DNA from: Oscillospiraceae bacterium | Lineage (GTDB): Bacteria > Bacillota > Clostridia > Oscillospirales > Acutalibacteraceae | NCBI GenBank assembly: GCA_009786735.1 | Contig: WQRM01000002.1 | Span: forward strand, 1 to 31,821 | DNA: 31,821 nt | Direction: 5' to 3' | Part shown: positions 15,454 through 22,681 of the stretch, in pieces | How positions within the stretch are numbered: the first letter of the stretch is position 1 | Layout of the letters: every line of letters begins with the position of its first letter | The notes under the pieces: model-generated | Seen by the model: only the letters and a program-made list of their open reading frames with translations | What the model was told of the DNA's origin: nothing | The model's database searches: none | Made by a program: the position numbers and the translations under genes

Positions 15454-16392
15454 ATGCCAAACATCGCCAAACGTTTACCGGAGCTTATCGGCGGCACGCC
15501 GCTGCTTGAACTCGGCAATTACAGCACCAACCAAGCCTTGCAAACAAACATCATCGCCAAGTTGGAGTATTTTAACCCGCTTGGCAGCGTGAAAGACCGC
15601 ATCGGCTATGCCATGATTGCCGACGCGGAAGAAAAAGGGCTCATCAACCCCAACACAGTCATCATCGAGCCCACCAGCGGCAACACCGGCGTTGCGCTGG
15701 CGTTTGTGGCTGCCGCCAAAGGATATCGCTTGATTTTGACCATGCCAGAAACCATGAGTCTTGAACGGCGCAGTTTGCTCAAAGCCCTTGGCGCACAAAT
15801 TGTTTTAACCGAAGGCGCAAAAGGCATGAAAGGTGCCATCGCAAAAGCGGAGGAATTGGCCGCCCAAACACCTCATTCGTTTGTGCCGGGGCAGTTTGTT
15901 AATCCCGCCAACCCCGAAATTCACCGCCGAACCACCGCGCTTGAAATCTGGAACGACACCGATGGCCAAGTGGACATTTTTGTCGGTGGCGTAGGCACCG
16001 GCGGCACCATTACCGGTGTTGGCGAGGCACTGAAAGCCAAAAACCCCGCCATCAAAATCGTCGCGGTTGAGCCGGTGGACTCCCCCGTGTTGTCCGGCGG
16101 CGCACCCGGCCCGCATAAAATCCAAGGTATCGGCGCGGGGTTTGTGCCCGAGATTTTCAACGCAGAAATTGTGGATGAAATCATCGCTGTCACCAACGAG
16201 CAAGCGTTTGACACGTCTCGCAAATTGGCGGCTGCCGAAGGGTTGCTTGTGGGCATTTCGTCCGGCGCTGCGGCATGTGCAGCAACGCAATTAGCCCGCC
16301 GCCCCGAAAACACAGGCAAAACAATCGTTGTGCTTTTGCCCGACACAGGTGAGCGTTATTTGTCAACAGTCCTATACAATCCCGAAGCATAA
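15454..16392 (+). CDS. cysK: Cysteine synthase A (O-acetylserine sulfhydrylase)
   Basis: 312 residues, normal length. The PLP Lys47 is in [15 protein letters not shown]; the substrate loop is [15 protein letters not shown]; the phosphate cradle is [16 protein letters not shown]; the C-terminal GISSGAA supplies the Ser for the PLP nitrogen. It condenses O-acetylserine with sulfide to make cysteine in the cytoplasm. AGAGAGG lies a little upstream of the ATG. It is monocistronic with its own promoter and terminator, divergent from the rrf2 operon whose product probably regulates it. Confidence 0.96.
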   Translation: MPNIAKRLPELIGGTPLLELGNYSTNQALQTNIIAKLEYFNPLGSVKDRIGYAMIADAEEKGLINPNTVIIEPTSGNTGVALAFVAAAKGYRLILTMPETMSLERRSLLKALGAQIVLTEGAKGMKGAIAKAEELAAQTPHSFVPGQFVNPANPEIHRRTTALEIWNDTDGQVDIFVGGVGTGGTITGVGEALKAKNPAIKIVAVEPVDSPVLSGGAPGPHKIQGIGAGFVPEIFNAEIVDEIIAVTNEQAFDTSRKLAAAEGLLVGISSGAAACAATQLARRPENTGKTIVVLLPDTGERYLSTVLYNPEA

Positions 16393-16407
16393 CACAACGA
16401 AATATTG

Positions 16408-16442
16408 CCCGCAGGTTCAACCGAACTTGCGGGTGTTTTCTT
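16408..16442 (+). terminator. Intrinsic terminator of cysK
   Basis: 11-bp stem (16408-16418 with 16423-16433, one G-T pair), loop AACC, followed by TGTTTTCTT on the plus strand. Confidence 0.85.
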
Positions 16443-16449
16443 GCGCGGG

Positions 16450-16484
16450 AAATAAATTTACGCGCCCACAAAAGCGTGAGCGCG
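16450..16484 (-). terminator. Intrinsic terminator of the candidate small RNA
   Basis: Minus strand 9-bp stem (16476-16484 with 16461-16469, one T-G pair), loop GCTTTT, tail TAAATTTATTT. Confidence 0.65.
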
Positions 16485-16607
16485 AACTGTCCGCGGCGAC
16501 TCGCCGCTGTCTAAAGTGACAGAATTTAATACCATAGACAAAAGGTAATAAATTGGGCTGTTTTGCATCCTGCGCGTTGCGGCAACGCATATAATTAAAC
16601 TTTGCCT
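16450..16607 (-). ncRNA. Candidate structured small RNA between cysK and the prophage
   Basis: A consensus promoter (16615-16643) faces left into a stretch with no credible gene and ends at an intrinsic terminator (16450-16484), giving about 158 nt. Five hairpins can be drawn: 16574-16588 (6 bp, 3-nt loop), 16523-16554 (AATTTA/TAAATT then 4 bp), 16507-16522 (5 bp), 16493-16507 (5 bp) and the terminator stem. On the minus strand CTGTC (16518-16522) can pair with either of two GACAG copies (16507-16511 or 16487-16491), so alternative folds are possible. I could not match it to 6S, tmRNA, T-box or a known riboswitch by eye. A small peptide-coding message is not excluded. Confidence 0.5.
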
Positions 16608-16614
16608 ACGACCT

Positions 16615-16643
16615 AGTATACCACATCGCGCCGGGTTTGTCAA
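16615..16643 (-). promoter_or_regulatory. Consensus promoter of the candidate small RNA
   Basis: Minus strand TTGACA (16638-16643), 17-bp spacer, TATACT (16615-16620). It begins right after the recombinase terminator and has no protein gene in front of it. Confidence 0.75.
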
Positions 16644-16644
16644 A

Positions 16645-16679
16645 CAAAAAATGCCCGCAGGCTGTAAAAACCTGCGGGC
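16645..16679 (-). terminator. Intrinsic terminator after the recombinase pair
   Basis: Perfect 9-bp GC-rich stem (16671-16679 with 16653-16661) around a 9-nt loop, followed on the minus strand by ATTTTTTG. It closes the rightmost-to-left prophage transcription unit. Confidence 0.88.
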
Positions 16680-16684
16680 TAGAT

Positions 16685-18274
16685 TTACGCCGCCAGTGGC
16701 AGTGCCTTGGCCTGCGGCACGACCTCCACCCCATCGCGGAACAGCACTGCCAGCAGCCCATCACCGTGCACAGTCACGCGGTCAACGGTGGTGTACCACA
16801 GCTCATCATCGAAATCGGTCACAAGGTCGGGCTGTCGCTCCAGTGTGGTGAGAAACCGCTTGATGTTCGCGCGTTTGGCACGGCGTTTGGTACGGGTTTT
16901 CTCGATTTCGCCAAGTCGAGTGTGAGCCACTTCATAGCGCGCAACCAGTGCATCATGCCGCTGCTGGTAGTCGGCTTGGTCAAGTGCTGTGCTGGCATTT
17001 TCTTGCACAGCGCGGCGGGTCAACTCCATCACGACTTCACATTCTTGCGTGAGTGCGGCGGCTTCGGTATCAAGGTCGCTGGTGTCGGTGAGCGCGGCCA
17101 GAACTTCATCGTAGGCTGTGAAAATTTCAGCACACTGGGTCAGTCGCTGATTGAATGCCGCGAGGAACGCCAGCTCGATTTGCTGGTCAGTCAGGTGCGG
17201 TGTGCGGCACACGTTTTCGCCAGAATATTTACGATTGCACTGCCACACTTCACGCCGATGCGGCTGATTGCTGTTCCACACTTTCGAGCCGAACATACCG
17301 CCACAAGCACAGAAAATCTTGCCCGAAAACGGATGACCACTTACGCTGTTTTGACCGCTGGTCGCGCGGCGCAAAAGCTCATATTGCACGAGGTCAAACA
17401 TATCGGGCTCGATGATCGCGGGGTGGCTACCCTGCACGAAATACTGCGGCACTTCACCCTCGTTGATCTTCTGCCGCTTGGTCAAAAAATCGGTGGTGAA
17501 TTTCTTTTGCAGCAGTGCGTTGCCTGCATATTTTTCGTTTTTCAGCATGGATAAAATCGTGTTGGGCTGCCATTTTGTCTTGCCGCCGGGAGTGACCACG
17601 CCCTCACCGGTGAGCAGCGATGCGATGAAGCTGGGCGATTTTCCGTAGAGAAACAGGCGGTAAATGAGGCGCACAATTTCAGCTTCTTCGGGCACAATTT
17701 CGGGTAGGCCGTCCGGGCCTTTTGCGTAGCCGAGGAAGCGTTTGTAGGGCAGCGAAACCTTGCCAGCCTCGAAACGGCGGCGCATGCCCCAAGTCACGTT
17801 TTCGCTGATGGATCGGCTTTCTTCCTGCGCCAGCGATGACATAATCGTGATGAGCAGCTCACCCTTGCTGTCGAGCGTGTAGATGTTTTCTTTCTCGAAA
17901 TACACCTCCACGCCACGCTCTTTTAGCTTGCGCACGGTGGTCAAGCTATCGACCGTGTTGCGCGCAAAACGGCTGACGCTCTTGGTTATAATCAGGTCAA
18001 TCTTACCCGCAAGGGCATCGGCAATCATGCGGTTAAAGCCATCGCGCTTTTTGGTGTTGGTGGCGCTGATGCCCTCGTCGGTGTACACGCCGACAAACTC
18101 CCATTCGGGGTTGGCCTTGATGTGCGCGGTGTAGTGCTCGACCTGCGCGGCGTAGCTGTTGAGCTGTTCTTCCTCGTTGGTGGACACACGGGCATAGCCT
18201 GCCACACGTTTTAGTGCCGCCACGGCCATCACATTCTGCGGCAGTTGCTTGGGTGGGATGATGTTCACGGTCAT
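16685..18274 (-). CDS. Large serine recombinase (canonical active site)
   Basis: 529 residues from the ATG at 18272-18274, chosen for AGGAGGG upstream and because it overlaps the previous stop as ATGA; the frame runs further back but without family similarity. N-terminal resolvase domain has catalytic Ser31 in VAGYARVSTNEEEQ and the Arg pair in SVSRFARNT. A recombinase domain (about 180-290, KNEKYAGNALLQKKF) follows, then a zinc ribbon whose first pair is CAC rather than the usual CxxC (FCACGGMFGSKVW, WQCN, VCRT), then a long charged coiled-coil (about 395-480). Such proteins integrate and excise prophages at att sites. It is coupled to the upstream recombinase and followed by a terminator. 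Confidence 0.93.
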   Translation of the reverse strand: MTVNIIPPKQLPQNVMAVAALKRVAGYARVSTNEEEQLNSYAAQVEHYTAHIKANPEWEFVGVYTDEGISATNTKKRDGFNRMIADALAGKIDLIITKSVSRFARNTVDSLTTVRKLKERGVEVYFEKENIYTLDSKGELLITIMSSLAQEESRSISENVTWGMRRRFEAGKVSLPYKRFLGYAKGPDGLPEIVPEEAEIVRLIYRLFLYGKSPSFIASLLTGEGVVTPGGKTKWQPNTILSMLKNEKYAGNALLQKKFTTDFLTKRQKINEGEVPQYFVQGSHPAIIEPDMFDLVQYELLRRATSGQNSVSGHPFSGKIFCACGGMFGSKVWNSNQPHRREVWQCNRKYSGENVCRTPHLTDQQIELAFLAAFNQRLTQCAEIFTAYDEVLAALTDTSDLDTEAAALTQECEVVMELTRRAVQENASTALDQADYQQRHDALVARYEVAHTRLGEIEKTRTKRRAKRANIKRFLTTLERQPDLVTDFDDELWYTTVDRVTVHGDGLLAVLFRDGVEVVPQAKALPLAA

Positions 18275-19530
18275 TGTACGGCCCTCCTGTTTAGTTCTCG
18301 TTGGCGTGCGACTTGGCGCATGGCGGGTGTCCAGATTTCGCGGCGTGAACGGTGCTGCCAAGCGAGATCGACCGTCTTGCCTTCATATATAAAGGAAAGC
18401 TGACCCGCGCCTGGCACACGAATTTCTTGCAGCCCATCAAAGCCGCCGACCTCTGCCACTTTCGCCAGCAGGATATCTTCCGGCACTTGCTGGCTGTTGC
18501 AATGCGCCTTGCCTAAGGTGTTGAACGTGCTGCAAATCCACACAATTTTTTCGTATTTCGACCCAGCGGCGGCATGCTTTCTGCGAAAACTCGCGCCGCA
18601 AATTCCGCACTTGATGATGCCGCTGAACGGTGTGGTTTCGGGCGGATGTTGGCGGTGACGGGCTGTGCGTTTAGCCAGTTCAGCCTGCACTGCGCTAAAT
18701 GTCACACGGTCAATAATGGCCTCATGTGCGTCGGTGACAAGATATTGCGGCAGCTCGCCGTTGTTCTTGCGCTTTTCTTTGGTGAGGTGGTCGGCGATGA
18801 AGGTCTTTTGCAGCAGTAAGTCACCGGTATATTTCTCGTTGCGTAGCATGCCCCGAAGCCCATTTTGCGTAATGTAGATGCCGTCGGCAAGTAGCTTCTT
18901 TTGGAGCTTTAGCAGCCCCATGCCACTAAGATAGTCGGCGAAAATCTGCTGCACAAGCTCCACTTCGCCGGACACAATCACAAACTTGCCGTCGCACCAC
19001 TCGTAGCCCAGCAAGCGCGTGAACGTCGCGCGGCCTTGCTTGAAATCATTGCGGATGCGCCATTTGCAGTTTTCGCTGACGGAGAACGATTCTTCTTGCG
19101 CGTAACTGGCCAGCAACGTAAGCAGCAGTTCGCCCTCAGCGGTGAGGGTATGGATGTTCTGCTCCTCGAAGTAAACATCCACGCCGAGGGCACGGAGTTC
19201 ACGCACAGTTTCGAGGGTGGTGACGGTGTTGCGCGCAAAACGGCTGACTGACTTGGTAACGATGAGGTCAACCTTGCCCGCGCGGCAATCAGCCAGCAGT
19301 CGCTGAAACTGCGGGCGGTTTTGCTTGGTGCCGGTGAGTGCTTCATCGGCGTAGACTCCGGCATACACCCAGCCGGGGGTGCTTTGGATGCGCTGGCTGT
19401 AGTGGCTCACCTGCGCCGACAGGCTGTGCAGCATGGCATCTTTGCCAGTGGTGACGCGGCAATAGGCAGCCACGCGGCGGGGCTTCGGCAGCGTTGCCGG
19501 GAGGGGTTGGCGTTGTGTGATGTTTGGCAT
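18271..19530 (-). CDS. Large serine recombinase with Thr in place of catalytic Ser
   Basis: 419 residues. Resolvase domain, recombinase domain (GMLRNEKYTGDLLLQKTF near 235) and zinc ribbon (CGICGASF, WICS, AHCNS) are present; the long coiled-coil of its partner is missing. The motif that should read YxRVS reads VAAYCRVTTGKD, so Thr27 occupies the nucleophile position (codon ACC), while Arg25 and the Arg pair of SVSRFARNT are kept. ATG has AAAGGAG 9 nt upstream and a promoter at 19554-19582. Its stop overlaps the next recombinase start by 4 nt. It may act as a catalytically weak or silent partner in a hetero-oligomer; Thr activity cannot be excluded. Confidence 0.92.
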   Translation of the reverse strand: MPNITQRQPLPATLPKPRRVAAYCRVTTGKDAMLHSLSAQVSHYSQRIQSTPGWVYAGVYADEALTGTKQNRPQFQRLLADCRAGKVDLIVTKSVSRFARNTVTTLETVRELRALGVDVYFEEQNIHTLTAEGELLLTLLASYAQEESFSVSENCKWRIRNDFKQGRATFTRLLGYEWCDGKFVIVSGEVELVQQIFADYLSGMGLLKLQKKLLADGIYITQNGLRGMLRNEKYTGDLLLQKTFIADHLTKEKRKNNGELPQYLVTDAHEAIIDRVTFSAVQAELAKRTARHRQHPPETTPFSGIIKCGICGASFRRKHAAAGSKYEKIVWICSTFNTLGKAHCNSQQVPEDILLAKVAEVGGFDGLQEIRVPGAGQLSFIYEGKTVDLAWQHRSRREIWTPAMRQVARQRELNRRAVQ

Positions 19531-19553
19531 GAACGTTCACTCCTTTCCTATAT

Positions 19554-19582
19554 ATTATCGCATCAAAATGAGAGAAAGACAA
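19554..19582 (-). promoter_or_regulatory. Promoter for the recombinase pair
   Basis: Minus strand TTGTCT (19577-19582), 17-bp spacer, GATAAT (19554-19559), between the SHOCT-like gene and the first recombinase. It would let the recombinases be made without late phage transcription. Confidence 0.55.
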
Positions 19583-19588
19583 CAGGGT

Positions 19589-19750
19589 TCAGCCCCCAAA
19601 TGCGCTGAAACATGGAGAGAATTTCATACGGAAATGAGCCTCGATTTTGACGAAATCATCATCGTCAATCACGCCTTGCCGTAGCATGTCGCGCGCCATG
19701 GAAAGCGCGGCTTGGTAGTTCGCTTCACGGTTGAATTGTTGAGTGCTCAT
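19589..19750 (-). CDS. Small SHOCT-like protein
   Basis: 53 residues from the ATG at 19748-19750, which has AAAGGAAG 8 nt upstream. The core (MARDMLRQGVIDDDDFVKIE) fits the short SHOCT fold: a helix, a Gly turn, then a helix starting with acidic residues. The frame is open further upstream inside the zinc-ribbon gene, but that part is out-of-frame shadow. It overlaps the preceding gene by 26 nt and comes just before the recombinase pair. Small SHOCT-like proteins in this position could be recombination directionality factors or oligomerisation adaptors; this is inference. Confidence 0.75.
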   Translation of the reverse strand: MSTQQFNREANYQAALSMARDMLRQGVIDDDDFVKIEAHFRMKFSPCFSAFGG

Positions 19751-20129
19751 GGCGCACTTCCTTTCTAAATCGGGCAGCGATATAGCATGGGTGGCAGCAA
19801 AATTTGCGGCTGCCATAGCTACTAAACGCCTGCCCGCAGTTGGCGCAGGCAAGCGTTCGGTCGGTGTGGCGGTCAACGAGATGGCCGTGGATGTTCCACC
19901 ATGCTTGGCGGCAGGCGGTGCCGCAAAACTTGCGTGGTTTTTGCTTGGGCTGTTGTGTGATGGGCTGGTCGCAGTGGCGGCAGGCCGTGCCGTCAAACAC
20001 CCGCAAGTTATGCCGCTGGCAATGGCTTTTGACAGCACTTTCGCTCACATCAACCTTGCTTGCGATGGCCTTGTAGCCCAGCCCCTCGCCGCGCCAGTAG
20101 CGGATTTCTTGCTTTTGTTGGCCGGTCAT
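19725..20129 (-). CDS. HTH and double zinc-ribbon protein (sigma-region-4-like)
   Basis: 134 residues. N-terminal helix-turn-helix (about 6-42, GLGYKAIASKVDVSESAVKS), resembling sigma region 4/transposase-type HTH. Then two Cys clusters: CRHC with FCGTACRQ (about 50-72) and CANC with FCCHPC (about 95-115), each able to bind one zinc. Likely a DNA-binding regulator of phage or recombination genes; sigma activity is doubtful because regions 1-3 are absent. The start overlaps the holin-like stop by 4 nt (ATGA), and the end overlaps the SHOCT-like gene. Confidence 0.8.
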   Translation of the reverse strand: MTGQQKQEIRYWRGEGLGYKAIASKVDVSESAVKSHCQRHNLRVFDGTACRHCDQPITQQPKQKPRKFCGTACRQAWWNIHGHLVDRHTDRTLACANCGQAFSSYGSRKFCCHPCYIAARFRKEVRHEHSTIQP

Positions 20130-20302
20130 TTCTTCTCCTCCAGCATTGCACGGATTTCAGCAAGCTGCGCGTTCACGCCGTGCTGTGCAGCCTCGCGGCG
20201 AGCTTTGGCGGCCTTGTAGAAATACCGCGCGATGGCGGCCGTTTCCCCACCCAGCAGCAGGGTGAGAATGGCGATGATGGCGTGTAACGTGTAGTCATTC
20301 AT
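20126..20302 (-). CDS. Small holin-like membrane protein
   Basis: 58 residues: one hydrophobic helix (about 6-19, LHAIIAILTLLLGG) then a basic/charged tail ending in LEEKK. ATG at 20300-20302 has GGGAGGG 7 nt upstream. It starts 1 nt after the amidase stop, the usual place of a phage holin or lysis accessory gene. The length and single segment fit class III-like holins, but no specific family is recognised. Confidence 0.65.
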   Translation of the reverse strand: MNDYTLHAIIAILTLLLGGETAAIARYFYKAAKARREAAQHGVNAQLAEIRAMLEEKK

Positions 20303-20303
20303 G

Positions 20304-21008
20304 TCATTGCCCTCCCGCGATGAAGGCATCGTTGAAGCCTTTTTTGCGCAGACGCTTGAGCATCGCCTCGGCGTTTTTGCGCTTGGCGAACGCGCCGACC
20401 TGAACTCTGTACAAAACCTGCGGCTGTTGCGCCGAAGGCGACTGCTGCACCGCAGGTGCCACACCAAGATAGTCCAAGATGCCACTCGCCAGCGCAGCAG
20501 CCATTTCTTCGCGGCGGTTGCGCAGGGTGGTGATGTCGAGCTGGTTGGGGCTGTCGATGAAGGCAAGCTCGACCAAAATGGCAGGCATGCGGCTGTGGCG
20601 TAACACGCCGAAACTGCCCACATGCGACTTGGTGTCGAGCTTCACGCCGCGATTGCGTAAGCCCATGAGTTTGGCAAACGTGTCGTTGACGGCACGCGCA
20701 AAGGGCTTGTCGGCTTTCTTGGTTTTGGCCACGAAGGTTTCACAACCCGTGCCGCCGCCCGCGTTACAATGCACGCTGACGAAGTGCGTTGCGCCCCAGC
20801 GATTGGCCGCCTGCCAACGTTCGTTGATGCTGAGAAACTCGTTGTGTTTGCTGCGTGAAAGTTCAATCTCAAGGCCTGCCGCACGGAGTTTATCAGCTAG
20901 TTTTAGGCTCACGGCAAGGTTGATGTCGGCCTCGTGCATGCCGTTGCCGACGGCACCGGGGTCGCGGCCACCATGGCCGGGGTCAAGATAGAGTTTGATG
21001 TGTTGCAT
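20304..21008 (-). CDS. N-acetylmuramoyl-L-alanine amidase endolysin (Amidase_3 + SPOR-like)
   Basis: 234 residues. Zinc ligands of Amidase_3 are all visible: His12 (LDPGHGGRDPG), Glu26 (MHEADINL) and His80 (VSVHCNA), with catalytic Glu147 (ILVELAFIDSP). A Gln/Pro/Ser linker (about 186-198) leads to a C-terminal SPOR-like wall-binding module (YRVQVGAFAKRKNAEAML). There is no signal peptide, so it needs a holin to reach peptidoglycan. AAGGAGA precedes the ATG. It overlaps the upstream gene by 26 nt. Cleaves the bond between MurNAc and the stem peptide at phage lysis. Confidence 0.93.
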   Translation of the reverse strand: MQHIKLYLDPGHGGRDPGAVGNGMHEADINLAVSLKLADKLRAAGLEIELSRSKHNEFLSINERWQAANRWGATHFVSVHCNAGGGTGCETFVAKTKKADKPFARAVNDTFAKLMGLRNRGVKLDTKSHVGSFGVLRHSRMPAILVELAFIDSPNQLDITTLRNRREEMAAALASGILDYLGVAPAVQQSPSAQQPQVLYRVQVGAFAKRKNAEAMLKRLRKKGFNDAFIAGGQ

Positions 21009-22191
21009 GGAAATTCTCCTTTATCTGTTTGATGGAATAAATCGTTGCGTTGCCTGCAAGTGCCGCCGCGAAGCCACTGCTCCCTGTCGGAGCACCGTCC
21101 ACGCGTACCAGCGATAGGGTCGCGCCGCGCTCGATTATCACCGCGCCGGCAGCAGCCACTTGCAGCGAAACTTGACAGCAACTGTGCACATGCAGCAGCT
21201 CGGACAGCGAAACGCGGACGTGCTGGTTGGGCGGCACGGTGACGTTGTGCAGCGCGCCGGTTGGGCTGCCATTGAACGTGATACGGTATTGAAAGGTCAC
21301 GGCGTTGGCGCCGGTGTGGAATAGCCCCGCGCTGAAATTGAGCAGAAACGTGCCGGTTTGGTGCGGGCGAAGCATGCCGCTCCAAGCGTCCATGCCGGAG
21401 CTAAGCATGCCGTTGAGTTGCAGCGTCTGAAGCGTGTTGGGCACCGAAAATGCCGACCAATTGCTGAGCGCACCATAAGCGCCGGTCGGCTCTTGCGGCG
21501 GCGGCGGTTGCGGCACTTCATGTGCTTGCGTCGCACTTGGTCCGATGAATTGCCAGCCCTCCGCGTTGGCGTACAGCCCCGGCAGGTCGCCCGCGAGTTC
21601 GACCACGTCCGCCCAAAAGCCGGGGGCGCTGTCCATCTCCAGCACCAAGTCGGCGTTGATGCTCAGCATGGCGGGGCTTGCCGAGCTGAGCACTTGCCCG
21701 CTGTTGATGTCCGCCAACTGCCAGCCGTCGCCTTGGTAGACAAAGGCGGTCATTTCTAGGGTGCTTGCCGAAAAGCGCTGCGCCATGAAGTTGTAGCTGC
21801 CCGCCGACCACTGCGGCACCGCCATGAACAGGATTAGCCCCTCGCGGCCGCGCAGCAACAGCATCGGCATCGACCAACTTTCGCCATCCCATGCGGGCAA
21901 TGCGAGGGCAGATTTTGCGCGAATCCGCAGGATCTGCTCAAGGTTTGGCGGCGATTGTAGCAAATCTAGCAGCGCATCGTCGCTGTTGATGTCGATGCCG
22001 TGTTGTTCAGCGTATTCCTCCACGCAGCCCGGCTTGAAGTCGATGGGCTGTGGCTGCCCTTCATCGCGTGCCCACGCGAATGGCGTGGCGATATCGGGCA
22101 ACTCGGCGGGTGTGCCAACGGTGGTTAAAGCAAGCGCGGGCAGCTTGCCAAGCAAGTGCCGCAGACCTTGTTCATCTAAGATTTTCTGCAT
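20983..22191 (-). CDS. Phage tail-tip/fiber-associated protein of unknown function
   Basis: 402 residues from the ATG at 22189-22191 (GAGG 6 nt upstream); the longer frame reaches back into the previous gene without support. It opens with ILDEQGLRHLLGKL, a motif shared with the next gene upstream. The middle is Trp-rich (PAWDGESWSMPML, DGWQLADI, EGWQFIGP); a Pro/Gln hinge near 245-255 leads to a beta-rich C-terminal half ending in GNATIYSIKQIKE, suggestive of a carbohydrate-binding or adhesin-like fold. No family recognised. Position between tail fiber genes and the endolysin suggests a virion surface or host-recognition role. Confidence 0.7.
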   Translation of the reverse strand: MQKILDEQGLRHLLGKLPALALTTVGTPAELPDIATPFAWARDEGQPQPIDFKPGCVEEYAEQHGIDINSDDALLDLLQSPPNLEQILRIRAKSALALPAWDGESWSMPMLLLRGREGLILFMAVPQWSAGSYNFMAQRFSASTLEMTAFVYQGDGWQLADINSGQVLSSASPAMLSINADLVLEMDSAPGFWADVVELAGDLPGLYANAEGWQFIGPSATQAHEVPQPPPPQEPTGAYGALSNWSAFSVPNTLQTLQLNGMLSSGMDAWSGMLRPHQTGTFLLNFSAGLFHTGANAVTFQYRITFNGSPTGALHNVTVPPNQHVRVSLSELLHVHSCCQVSLQVAAAGAVIIERGATLSLVRVDGAPTGSSGFAAALAGNATIYSIKQIKENFHATHQTLS

Positions 22192-22198
22192 AGCCACC

Positions 22199-22681
22199 TC
22201 ACACCAACGATGCCAACATCGCATCAATTTCGGCGTTGGTGATGGGCACGAGGTTGTGCTCGTTGAAGTAGCCCTCCAGCGAAACATCGGCAGAACCCTT
22301 GCGCCGCCACTCGCCCGCATGCCAAATGAACTGCGCGAAGTTGCCGCCCTCGCTCACGAGATAAATCTTGCCGGACGAACCTTGCGCGGGCAGTTCGTCC
22401 ACCACGGTGAATACTTCGCCCAGCTGTGCGATGGCAGCATCGATTGCCGATTCAACTTGGGCAGCGGTTTGGTAGCCCAAGTCATTGAACCACGCGGAAA
22501 CTGCCGTGGGGCGATCGGCGAGGTCATGCCATGAGCCACTGAACTGCCCCAAAATGGCGGCTTTCAGCTCATCGGTGAGGTCATTCTGCGACAGGCCTTT
22601 GCCAGCATCCTGCCGCACAAACAGCAGCAGGAGCTTGCTGAGCAGATACAGCAAGCCCTGTTCGTCAAGTTTTCGTTTCAT
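22199..22681 (-). CDS. Small tail-associated protein with DEQGL motif
   Basis: 160 residues from the ATG at 22679-22681, which has AAAGGA about 9 nt upstream and overlaps the previous stop as ATGA. It begins KLDEQGLLYLLSKLLLLF, the same opening as the following gene. The middle (VVDELPAQGSSGKIYLVSEG, NFAQFIWHAGEWRRKGS) resembles short phage modules that read 'value passed to a tail fiber', and the end (ITNAEIDAMLASL) resembles the end of the neighbouring 176-aa protein. Function unknown; probable tail tip or fiber accessory. Confidence 0.68.
   Translation of the reverse strand: MKRKLDEQGLLYLLSKLLLLFVRQDAGKGLSQNDLTDELKAAILGQFSGSWHDLADRPTAVSAWFNDLGYQTAAQVESAIDAAIAQLGEVFTVVDELPAQGSSGKIYLVSEGGNFAQFIWHAGEWRRKGSADVSLEGYFNEHNLVPITNAEIDAMLASLV

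Noticed and set aside
16450..16607. 6S RNA, T-box or SAM riboswitch identity for the small RNA
   Set aside because: No long closing stem with central bubble, no T-box sequence, no SAM core; and it does not precede a gene on its strand.
16458..16643. 61-residue minus-strand open frame overlapping the small RNA
   Set aside because: No ribosome site, it starts upstream of the predicted transcript, and composition is not protein-like.
16393..16684. tRNA gene or identifiable att core as the prophage integration site
   Set aside because: No cloverleaf or tRNA 3' end found; the matching att copy is outside the window so no core can be defined.
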